From Platycnemis pennipes (lineage: Eukaryota > Arthropoda > Insecta > Odonata > Platycnemididae): a stretch of 64,000 nt of DNA. Each line of letters opens with the position of its first letter. Position 1 is the stretch's first letter. The translations under genes were made by a program, and so were the position numbers. Positions 9,234 through 16,747 of this stretch are shown piece by piece. The DNA lies in assembly GCA_933228895.1 (NCBI GenBank), contig OW121846.1, positions 149,466,746 through 149,530,745 of the forward strand, in the 5' to 3' direction. The notes under the pieces are model-generated. The model worked only from the letters and a program-made list of their open reading frames with translations, did not search any database and was not told where the DNA came from.

Positions 9234-11215
9234 ATGTACTTTATGTACTTTGGATGTTTAAATGTACAAGGGATTAACAAGAAACATGTCATCTTAAATA
9301 GTTTCGGATTAGATAATAAGTTAGGTGCTATGTGTTTGAGTGAGCACTGGTGCAAGGAGGATGAAATTTCTTCAATCAAACTAGATAATTATGAACTAGT
9401 TAATAGTTTCAGTAGGAAGGAATTTACACATGGTGGGGTTTGCATTTTTGTAAGGGATGAGTTTTACTCTAAATGCTCAAAAATAGATATTGATTTCTCT
9501 TGTCATGAGCTTGATTTTGAAGCAACTTGTGTTAGTATTGAAGCCATAAATTTAGTTATAGTTGCATTGTACAGATCACCTAATGGTACCGCTTCTGTAT
9601 TTTTAGACAAACTAGAAGAGCTTTCAAATTTTTTTAGCAAACCCTGTTTTAAAAAGTTTAGTTTATTTTTTGGTGGTGATTTAAACTCTGATTTTGATGT
9701 TACAACGGAAAAATATTCAGTGATTGAGTTAAGGAATATTTTAAGGCAATTTAATTTCAATATTCATAATCAAAAACCAACCAGAGGACTAGCATGTCTT
9801 GACAATATCTTTAGCAATGTAAATTTGATTGATGTTTGTTGCAATGTATGTAACTTTTCTTTTTCTGACCATGACTGCGTTTGGGTTAGCCTACACAATT
9901 TAGTCCCTAATAGTGAATCTATAACTGAAGTAGGGAAAATATGTATATCTAGACCAATCACAAATGAAAGGATATGTTACCTTAGAGATTCACTTAGTAG
10001 TATTGATTGGTCCAAATATCTACTTGAATCTGATCACGCTGGTAAATTATATAACAATTTCTTTGAGGTTTTTATCCATAACTTTAACAGATGTGTTCCT
10101 CAAAGAAAGTGTATGAATAACAACCCAAGATCAAAATCTAAGTTACAATTGAAAAGTAACAATTTGAACTGGTACACACCCCAACTTGCAAGTATGAAAA
10201 CCAGAGTATTGCTTTATAGGGATTTATTCAAACGAGATAAATCTGAAGCATCTAAGTTATCCTATCTGAATATTAGAAAATTCTACAAACATGCCATTAA
10301 CGAAGCTAAAAAGGCATTCAATATATCAGTAATTGAGTCTTCAAACAATAAATGCAAAAAGGCATGGAATATAATTAAATCAGTTAACAAAACTAGACAA
10401 AATATCATTACTGTTCCACCAGATACTTTCAATGATTATTTTGTGCAATCAGTCAGTGAGGTTCACAGTAATATCATTAAACCTAACATAACTGCTCATA
10501 GTTTACTTGAGAAATGTGTAGAACCACCGAATAAAGGTTTCTTGTTTAAGGAAGTCTCCCCTCAGGATGTTATAAATATTGTACGTAAACTTAAGCCATC
10601 TCATAGCAATGATATTTATGATTTATCAACAAATGTAATAAAAAGAATCATTGATTGTATTGTGTATCCTCTGACATTCTGTTTTAACAGATGTCTAGTT
10701 GAAGGACATTTCCCAAATGTATTAAAAGTGTCAAGAGTGGTGCCAGTTTATAAAAAGGGACCTAGAGACTGCCAGAAAGTTATCGTCCCATCTCTCTGGT
10801 TCCAGTTTTTGCCAAAATTCTAGAGACCATTATTCATCAGCAGTTCTATGACTACCTCGACCAATTTAAATTAACCAGTGATTCTCAGTTTGGGTTTGTA
10901 AAGAGCAGATCAACAACAGGTGCGATGGTCTCCTTAGTTGATAACATTATCAAATCTTTTGAAAGTAAAGAATTTGCTCAGGCCACATTTTGTGACCTGA
11001 GTAAAGCATTTGATTGTGTGGAACATTCTATTATTTTAGACAAATTAAATCACTATGGTGTAATGGGTACTAGCTTGAAACTGTTCAATTCTTATTTGGA
11101 AAACCGAAAACAAGTGGTCTGTGTTAATAAAATTAATTCTGGTATGGCATGTGTTGACTTTGGTGTGCCACAAGGCTCAGTTTTGGGAAGTTTAGAAAAT
11201 ATAGAAGTGAAATAA
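9234..11215 (+). pseudogene. LINE ORF2 (endonuclease + partial reverse transcriptase)
   Basis: The first 512 or so codons read continuously. The endonuclease residues are all visible: N10 in CLNVQ, E37 in LSEHW, YRSPN near 113, GGDLNSDF near 148, and SDHDC near 211. The reverse transcriptase begins near residue 440 (VSPQDVINIVRKLKPSHSND) and reaches VVPVYKKGPRDC. There a one-base deletion at about 10769-10772 shifts the frame; the next frame continues PESYRPISLVPVFAKILE, then FCDLSKAFDCV, and GVPQGSVLG. Directly after that the conserved region with the catalytic FADD box is missing: the frame runs into LENIEVK and a stop. So the copy has a frameshift plus an internal deletion of the catalytic core and cannot encode active protein. 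ATG at 9234 is taken because it lies just before the endonuclease; it may not be the native start. Confidence 0.85.
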
Positions 11216-11558
11216 ATAGGATAAATAAGTTATGTTTTGTGTCCATAAAATAAATCACAATGTAGGCATAATTTGCAATTCTTTGTTATTAATCCGTGTG
11301 TAAATAAAATTTTAATTGTTAATGTATTATATATTGCATACTGTTTCTATGAGAAGGCTGGTTGCTTGTTATAAGTGTTGTCAAAGTTTTAACAGAAATT
11401 GTATTTATACTTTGTGTATGGTTTTATTTTAACTTGTATATAGAAATTATTCATATCATTATTGATTTATTGTAGAATCTTTGCATATATAATCTTGACT
11501 TTGTCTATTGCTGTTAAGGTCTAACGACATTAAAATCTTTATTATTATTATTATTATT
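11216..11558 (+). other. 3' untranslated region and tail of the plus-strand LINE
   Basis: AT-rich sequence with no open frame of interest, ending in TTAAAATCTTT and repeated TTA. The repeated triplet tail in place of poly-A is typical for several LINE clades and marks the retrotransposon's end. Confidence 0.7.
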
Positions 11559-11559
11559 G

Positions 11560-11620
11560 AATGATTGGGCACGAACCTCCCCTGCCAAACACCCTTGTGG
11601 TGGCTCGGTAGATGTAGATG
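11560..11620 (+). mobile_element. 3' end fragment of hexamer-tailed LINE, plus orientation
   Basis: Carries CTGCCAAACACCCTTGTGGT and GGCTCGGTAGATGTAGATG, matching in plus orientation the 3' end of the LINE that occupies 11639-13457 on the other strand. It ends in two GATGTA-type units. It therefore stands tail to tail with that LINE, 18 bp away, and directly follows the TTA tail of the other LINE family. Confidence 0.6.
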
Positions 11621-11638
11621 AACCTAGCAAATCATATT

Positions 11639-13457
11639 CATCTACATCTACATCTACATAATACCCTGCAAGCCACCACAAAGGTGTGTGGCAGCGGGTG
11701 ATTGCTCACCAAACATGCACTACATATCATGCATAAAAAATAATAGTATTAATATAGTAGTCAGAACTACACTATTTAAAAAAGATAGAAATTGCAAAGC
11801 AAACATGCAAAAACATTCTGTTAGTAGGGATAGCTTTAAGTACTCATACCAACATGCAGCTTCCAATGCTATTCATTGCTACTCTCCGATAGGACATATT
11901 TACCGTTATTCGTATCTATAATTGTGCGAGGGAAAAAGTACATTTTGAATCGGTCAGTTCGGCAATCAATTTCTCTAACTTTATGATTATGGTCCAGTCT
12001 GCCATAGTAAGTTGGGGTTCGTAAAATATTTTTAACATCATCACTGAAAATATTGCCTTGGAATTTGTTTAAGAGTTTAAGTCTAAATTTCAACCTGCGA
12101 TCTAACAATGATTCCCATTTCAATTCATTTAATAGACTGGTTACGCTAATATAATTATCGTATCGTCCCTTTACAAATCTTGCCGAAATTCGCTGCACAC
12201 ATTCAAGTTCATTACTTAGACCGATTTCGTAGGGATCCCATACACTGGCAGCATATTTTAAATGAGGTCTAACAAGGGAAAAGTAGCTGATTTCTCGTAC
12301 ATAATCGTCACATTTACCCAATACTCTTTTAATGAAACCCAGTTTGCGATTCGCTTGACCCATTATTTCACGTATGTGTTTTCCCAGGTAAGATCATTTT
12401 TCAGTCTTATTCCAAGATATTTAATGGATTCCACGTTTGTTAATTCATTATTATTTATTTTGTAAGTGGTAGGAGGAGAGCTATTCTTTTTCCAAAAATT
12501 CATTACAAGACATTTCTTAAAGTTTAATTCTAACTACCATGTATCACACCAAGTTTCAATTGCTTGTAGGTCAATATTTAAATATTCTTTATCATTTGGG
12601 CATAGAATTTCCCTGTACACTACTGCGTCATCGGCAAATAGACGAAGCTTACTTTTTACCACCTTACTGATATCATTAATGTACAAAAGGAATAGGAGTG
12701 GACCTATCACACTACCTTGTGGTGGTACACCCGAAGTGACTTTAATTGCCGGTGACGAAAAACCGTCCAAAACAACCCTTTGAACCCGATCATGCAGAAA
12801 ATCATTAATCCATGATATTATGTTACTGTCTAACCCATAAAATTTTAATTTCAAAATTAGTTTGCTATGAGAAACCTTGTCAAAAGCCTTCTTGAAGTCG
12901 AGAAATATAGCATCCACTGGAATATTATTTTCGCCAGAAACTAAAATATCGTGGGAAAAGAGAGCAAGTTGAGTTTCACACGGTCTGCTCTTTCGGAAGC
13001 CATGCTGGACATTGGACAGTAAATTCTGGCTATCTAGGTGTCCCATGACTGAACTGACAATTATATGTTCTAGGACCTTGGATGAAATGGATGTGAGGGA
13101 TATAGGTATGTAGTTAGATGGCTGCTCCCTATCACCACTTTTAAAAATGGGTGTTACATCGGCTGCTTTCCAGTCCATCGGTACGACGTGTTCGGTCAGG
13201 GATTTATTAAATACTATTTCAAGGTATGGGGAAATTTCGGATGCTAACTCTCTATATACGCGGGAGGGAATTTGATCAGGGCCAGGAGATTTGTTGGGGC
13301 TTATATCTTTAAGTAATTTTTCAATACCATTACAGGAAATGTCAATTGGTTGCATCAACCGCTGAAAGAGGTCAGGTAACACGACAGTTGAATCCCCGGA
13401 AGGTGGGTTAAAAACGGTTTGGAAGAAGGAATTTAGCAAGTTAACTTTGTAAAAATG
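11639..13457 (-). mobile_element. 5'-truncated Jockey/CR1-type LINE with TAGATG tail
   Basis: Read on the minus strand, the element holds a reverse transcriptase and its C-terminal region. Then comes a 3' untranslated region with the CACACACCTTTGTGGTGGCT word. It ends in a hexamer tail, GTAGATGTAGATGTAGATG (11639-11659). No endonuclease domain is present, so the 5' end is truncated. At its 5' limit (about 13457) the frame runs into a tRNA-like SINE sequence, so either the LINE truncation point abutted a SINE or the two were joined during insertion. The family differs from the plus-strand LINE next to it in protein sequence and tail. Confidence 0.85.
11869..13457 (-). pseudogene. LINE reverse transcriptase, C-terminal two thirds, broken
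   Basis: The frame opens within the thumb-proximal N-terminal part (LLNSFFQTVF, then SPNKSPGPDQIP) and keeps the main reverse transcriptase blocks: VTPIFKSGDREQPSNYIPIS, FLDFKKAFDKVSHSKL, GVPPQGSVIGPLLFLLYIND and LRLFADDAVVY, so both catalytic Asp boxes are present. Oddities: SYRPIS is SYIPIS, and the GVPQGS box has an extra proline. An in-frame stop (TAG, 12534-12536) follows ETWCDTW. The next segment stays in frame to about 12364, where a one-base shift precedes MGQANRKLGFIKRVLG and the C-terminal region (SLVRPHLKYAASVWDPY, LQRIQ-type helix, NELKWESLLDRR), ending at 11869. The element cannot make full-length protein. Confidence 0.85.
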
Positions 13458-13520
13458 GGACACGAAGAGGCTTGAACTTGGGACGTAGACATTGTGAAGC
13501 GAGCACTTTACCCCTAACCC
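13458..13520 (-). mobile_element. tRNA-derived SINE head, copy 2
   Basis: On the minus strand this reads GGGTTAGGGGTAAAGTGC (A-box region), CTTCACAATG, ACGTCC, and AAGTTCAAGCC (B-box-like, 13469-13479). It aligns without gaps to the plus-strand copy at 3361-3423. It lies exactly at the 5' end of the truncated LINE. Beyond it (13521-13590) the motif AAACTGCACTAAA occurs twice, each time followed by GGAATCTTCAC, forming a small tandem duplication. Confidence 0.5.
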
Positions 13521-13627
13521 AAACTGCACTAAAAGGAATCTTCACTAAATGCAAACTGCACTAAAGGGACATTAAGGGAATCTTCACGATATTCGAAACG
13601 GCATATGAAAACAAGCAAGTGAAGATT

Positions 13628-13925
13628 AAAAAATGTTATCGATTATTCACTTTAGCATCATAAAAACAATGAAAACATTTGTGTGCTGGTTCGATAAATA
13701 TTAACGAGATGATAACTGATTAATAACTGGATGATGTGACTTTGTCTAGGCAACGTGCTTTCCTTTACTTGCGTGGAATGATAAAAAATGTTATTCATAA
13801 TTCAATTTAGTATCATAAAAACAATGATAACTTTTGGTTATAGTGCGATCAATGTTAACGAGAAAACTTGATGATGCTTTGTCTAAGCAATGTGCTTTCC
13901 TTACACACGAGGAATGCTCATGTTC
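13628..13925. repeat. Diverged tandem duplication, 155-bp unit
   Basis: Two successive units start at 13628 and 13783. Shared words, in order: AAAAAATGTTAT, ATCATAAAAACAATGA, GTTAACGAGA or ATTAACGAGA, ACTGGATGATG or ACTTGATGATG, CTTTGTCTA, GCAATGTGCTTTCCTTA or CAACGTGCTTTCCTTTA, and GGAATG. If the THAP-like exon to the right is real, this lies in its first intron. No coding content. Confidence 0.65.
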
Positions 13926-14048
13926 GAAAAGCATTATTTATCTACCTATAAAATATTCACCGGAAATATTTGCCAGTCTACATGGAGGAGTTCAAAAAAG
14001 AGGAAAGGAATGTGACCCTTCATGAGAAGAGAAAAAAGTGATGCTTAC

Positions 14049-14156
14049 CTTAGGTGCTTTGAACAGGCTGGCATTTCTCTCACGTTTTTCCTTATTGGCC
14101 TTGCATTGACTCCTATAGCCACTGGAACATCCACACACAAAACAATTCTTGCTCAT
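14049..14156 (-). CDS. First coding exon of a THAP-like zinc-finger protein
   Basis: This 36-codon exon starts MSKNCFVCGCSSGYRSQC and ends NASLFKAPK, directly followed on the minus strand by the splice donor GTAAGC (14048-14043) in phase 0. The Cys pair near the N-terminus, the CSSGYRS segment and the SLF..PK segment fit the N-terminal part of a C2CH THAP DNA-binding domain; the second half with the C and H ligands would lie in the next exon. Met at 14156 is chosen because the domain normally begins within a few residues of the initiator and the context AAAATGA is good; an upstream in-frame Met exists at 14222. The next exon was not identified. LINE and duplicated sequence occupy what would be the intron. 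THAP domains occur in host regulators and in P-element-type transposases; I cannot tell which. Confidence 0.55.
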
Positions 14157-14289
14157 TTTCACAAAACTTTGACTGCAATAAGGTTTAACTTCCAGAAATT
14201 GCTTGATATATACTAGACGCACCTTGCTCCACCATGCAAACGCTCAGTAAAAGACTGCTAATGTAGCATGAAGATCTGCAACAGCGCCT

Positions 14290-14600
14290 CTTGCGGTCGT
14301 GAAAAAAACTCTTCCCGCCACCGAACCTTGCCGAGGATCCGGACCGGTTTTCCACCCCTGCCCTCTATTCCGTTCGCCCTCCTGTTCTCTACTCTCCTTG
14401 GGCTCAGGTAACTTCGGCCCTGTAACCAGGGGGGCGACAAGACTGCGATATATCGTATGGCTTACTTTTATCGACTTCATTGGCCAAGGGGGGGAGGCAA
14501 ACTCCGTGACCCTTGGCCGGTAGAGGTGCTGCTGTAGCCGATTTCTCAGGGTACGCCTCCCTGATTGGCCAATTGATTCAGGGCGGCCATGTTGAGATAT
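14290..14600. promoter_or_regulatory. CpG/CCAAT-rich promoter-like block
   Basis: A GC-rich island in AT-rich surroundings, placed just upstream of the minus-strand THAP-like exon and facing a possible plus-strand transcript. It carries three CCAAT-box words: ATTGG at 14479-14483 and 14564-14568, and CCAAT at 14569-14573. It also has a YY1-like GCCATGTT (14586-14593) and an E2F-like TTCCCGCC (about 14312). A strong hairpin lies at 14482-14518, with arms GGCCAAGGG and CCCTTGGCC. A 136-codon open frame on the minus strand overlaps the block but looks like a by-product of base composition. Bidirectional promoter function is inference. Confidence 0.4.
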
Positions 14601-14902
14601 TAAATTTTTGCTATTTGAAAAGTTAAGGTCGTTATCAGCTTCATAAGTGTTCAAGCAGTGTTTTTCGAAGTGAAATCATCCTGAATATGTCAATAACGAA
14701 ATGCCAAAAACATTATGCCACACGTTGGTGCAACGTTTGATGTTCGTTTGGGTCAAATGTCTTTATTCATGTTTGCTAAGGATGCAGCGAGAGGTTTGTT
14801 TACTATTAATTTTACCGATAACTATGCTATCATAGTTGGTTTGTGAAGCATATGATAAGACTCCGATTAAAATAAATCGCATTATTATTTCAAATTGCAC
14901 AG

Positions 14903-15050
14903 GCAGAGAAATGAGCAAGTTTCTGGCCCGGGCAAATCTTTTGAGTGCGGAAGTGCAAGAACACTTGATTTTTTGCACTCATGGATTTCCACGATGAAGA
15001 GGTGATGCTAAAGAACCCGAAATCTCTCAGTTCCCGAACTGCTGTCTCAG
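14903..15050 (+). ncRNA. Possible internal exon of a spliced transcript
   Basis: A 148-bp segment is bounded by an acceptor (TTTCAAATTGCACAG, 14888-14902) and a near-perfect donor (CAG followed by GTAAGT at 15051). All three forward frames contain stops; the longest possible reading is a 28-codon open frame starting MSKFLARANL. It would thus be a non-coding exon or a 5' untranslated exon. A matching first exon was not found upstream, although the promoter-like block ends about 300 bp before it. Confidence 0.3.
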
Positions 15051-15178
15051 GTAAGTGAAAGATGTGTGTATTTTTGATGTTGACCGAGAAAAATACCTTG
15101 TAATTACTTACATAATACAATATATGTACTTACACAAGTTTGCTCCTTATTTCACGATTCCTCTTGGCATTCTATCAG

Positions 15179-15259
15179 AAGGACCTCATGAGCTCTGTGA
15201 GGTGTGAACAATCTGCCGTGGTTCTCATGAGCTACCACCAGCCACAATATCTCCCTTGC
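15179..15259 (+). ncRNA. Possible following exon
   Basis: The acceptor TTCCTCTTGGCATTCTATCAG ends at 15178 and would pair with the donor at 15051 to give an intron of 128 bp, a usual size in arthropods. The right limit is uncertain: a weak donor GTACGT follows at 15260, otherwise the exon could run on to one of the AATAAA words (about 15828 or 16369-16374). No coding potential is seen. Confidence 0.22.
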
Positions 15260-15531
15260 GTACGTATTTATGTTAAATTTCATGTGTAGTTATGAAAAAG
15301 TAATTGTGAATATCGTCTCGTCGTCTGGATAATTAGTGTATATAATTACTCATTTCTCGTCTCGTATTTACGTCTATTATTTTCTTAGTTCTATCCACGA
15401 ATTTGTTTAAATAATAAACAATTATTTTCATAATACGTGTATATTGACGACTGAAATATGTATGTCGGGTTTGGTGTGAAATCGGATGCTCAGTTCAGTT
15501 TTCCTAACTATTTTTTAATAGAGATTTCATT

Positions 15532-16268
15532 GTGTACTGTCTTTCTCGGTTTGTTTTTATGAAATGTTTAAAAGTGAATTATTTGTCTACCTCAGTAATT
15601 CTCTTTTGATAATGTTTAACAATCAATTAGAGCGTTCATAGTGTACTGCATTTCTCGTTTTGTTTCCGTAAATGTTTAAAAGTAAATTATTCGTCTATCT
15701 CTGTAGTTCTTTTTTTATAAAGGTTATTAACACCTAGTTGGAGAGTTCATAATGAACGGTGTTTCTCGTATTGGTTTACAAGAATATTTTTAATGAATTT
15801 CTCGTCTGTCTAAATAATTAATACTGAATAAAGTTAATAGCCTATAAGAGAGGTGTACTTACACTATTTCTCGTTGTTGTTTCCATAGAATGTTTAAAGT
15901 TGAATTATTCATCTGTCTCAGTAATTCTGTTTTGATGAACTTAAAGGTAGTACCAATTATAGTGTTTCTCGTTTTTGTTTACATTGAATGTTTTAAGTGA
16001 ATGCCACGTCTGTTTCAGTAATTGTGTGTTGATACAAGTTAATTACCGTATTTGGGAGTTCATAGTGTACGGTATTTCTCAATTTTATTTACATAGTGCT
16101 TTAAAGTGAATTATTCTTCTATCTCAGTCATTCTTTGCTGATACAAGTTGAATACCTGGTTAGAGAGTAGGTATATGGAGTACAGTTTTTGCTACGTTTG
16201 TGGATGAAATGTTCATTAGTGATTAATTCTTCTTTGTCAGTAACTCTTTTCTGAAACAATTTAATTCT
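15532..16268. repeat. Diverged minisatellite, ~107-bp unit, about seven copies
   Basis: Units start near 15532, 15639, 15750, 15852, 15953, 16060 and 16170. The recurrent order is GTGTAC-GGTATTTCTCG, GTTTACATAGAATGTTTAAA, GTGAATTATTCGTCT, TCTCAGTAATTCT, TTTTGATACAAGTTAA, and a GAGAGTTCATA joint. Copies are heavily diverged, so the array is old. A partial earlier unit may exist before 15530. No coding capacity. Confidence 0.65.
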
Positions 16269-16394
16269 ATTACTATTTAAATCGCATTGGTTCCTTTCTT
16301 TCTTCTTCATCTAAAATTAATAATTTATGTCTCATGAAAATGAGCATTGTGTATCCTTATGTGGCTCCAATAAAATGTTATTTTAAACTGTATG

Positions 16395-16506
16395 AAATCT
16401 CCCTTCTGAGATGGGAGAATCCATATCCAGCCAACTGAGGGTAATTTTAATCCATAAAATTACCCTCAGTTGGCTGACATAAACATGTATGAGTCATGGG
16501 AGATTT
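16395..16506. repeat. Foldback element with perfect 21-bp arms
   Basis: Perfect inverted arms lie at 16429-16449 and 16455-16475, separated by the 5-bp loop ATCCA; the arms begin AGCCAACTGAGGG and end CCCTCAGTTGGCT. An outer pair, AAATCTCCC (16395-16403) and GGGAGATTT (16498-16506), extends the symmetry. The right arm continues GACATAAAC, a word found in every satellite monomer, and CCATAAAATTACCCTCAG resembles 16875-16892 at the satellite's left edge. Confidence 0.75.
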
Positions 16507-16525
16507 ATTTTGAGCAAATGATTTA

Positions 16526-16547
16526 AGGCCCTGCTAATACAGGGCCT
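16526..16547. repeat. Perfect GC-rich hairpin
   Basis: AGGCCCTG and CAGGGCCT are perfect 8-bp arms around the loop CTAATA. It stands 20 bp right of the foldback. It is not followed by a T-run that would suggest transcription termination, so its role is unknown. Confidence 0.7.
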
Positions 16548-16628
16548 CTAAAAACCTATACGCATTGGCTTTATGGAGCTGTCTCTTCTCGCCGGGTTTT
16601 AGAGAATGGAGAGAGGGGTAACCTCATG

Positions 16629-16747
16629 GTAACCTCAGAGGGTAACCTGCTTTCCAGCGCCTCCTATCGGTATCATTTTCAACTACGAGTAACCTCAGAG
16701 GCAACCTGCTTCCAGCGCTGCCTCTTGGAAACATTTTCAACTACGGA
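16629..16747 (+). repeat. Two 60-bp direct repeats with satellite-like core
   Basis: Two units start at 16629 and 16689. Both carry GTAACCTCAGAGG, then AACCTGCTT, CCAGCGC, and ATTTTCAACTACG. The words GGTAACC and GGCAACCT echo the two AACCT boxes of the 167-bp satellite monomer that begins about 130 bp further right. Confidence 0.6.

Larger units (their letters stand above)
9234..11558 (+). mobile_element. Non-LTR retrotransposon (LINE), broken, (TTA)n tail
   Basis: The element encodes an apurinic-type endonuclease followed by a reverse transcriptase, the gene order of CR1/Jockey-group LINEs, and ends in a TTA trinucleotide tail (about 11540-11558) after TTAAAATCTTT. No ORF1 is recognisable upstream, so the copy is probably 5'-truncated close to the start of ORF2; its true left end cannot be placed. 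About 340 bp of AT-rich 3' untranslated region lies between the stop at 11215 and the tail. It abuts a fragment of a different LINE family at 11560-11620. Confidence 0.85.

Noticed and set aside
14244..14654. 136-codon minus-strand open frame
   Set aside because: It overlaps a CpG-rich promoter-like block, shows no domain, and an alternative plus-strand frame is equally open. Better explained by base composition.
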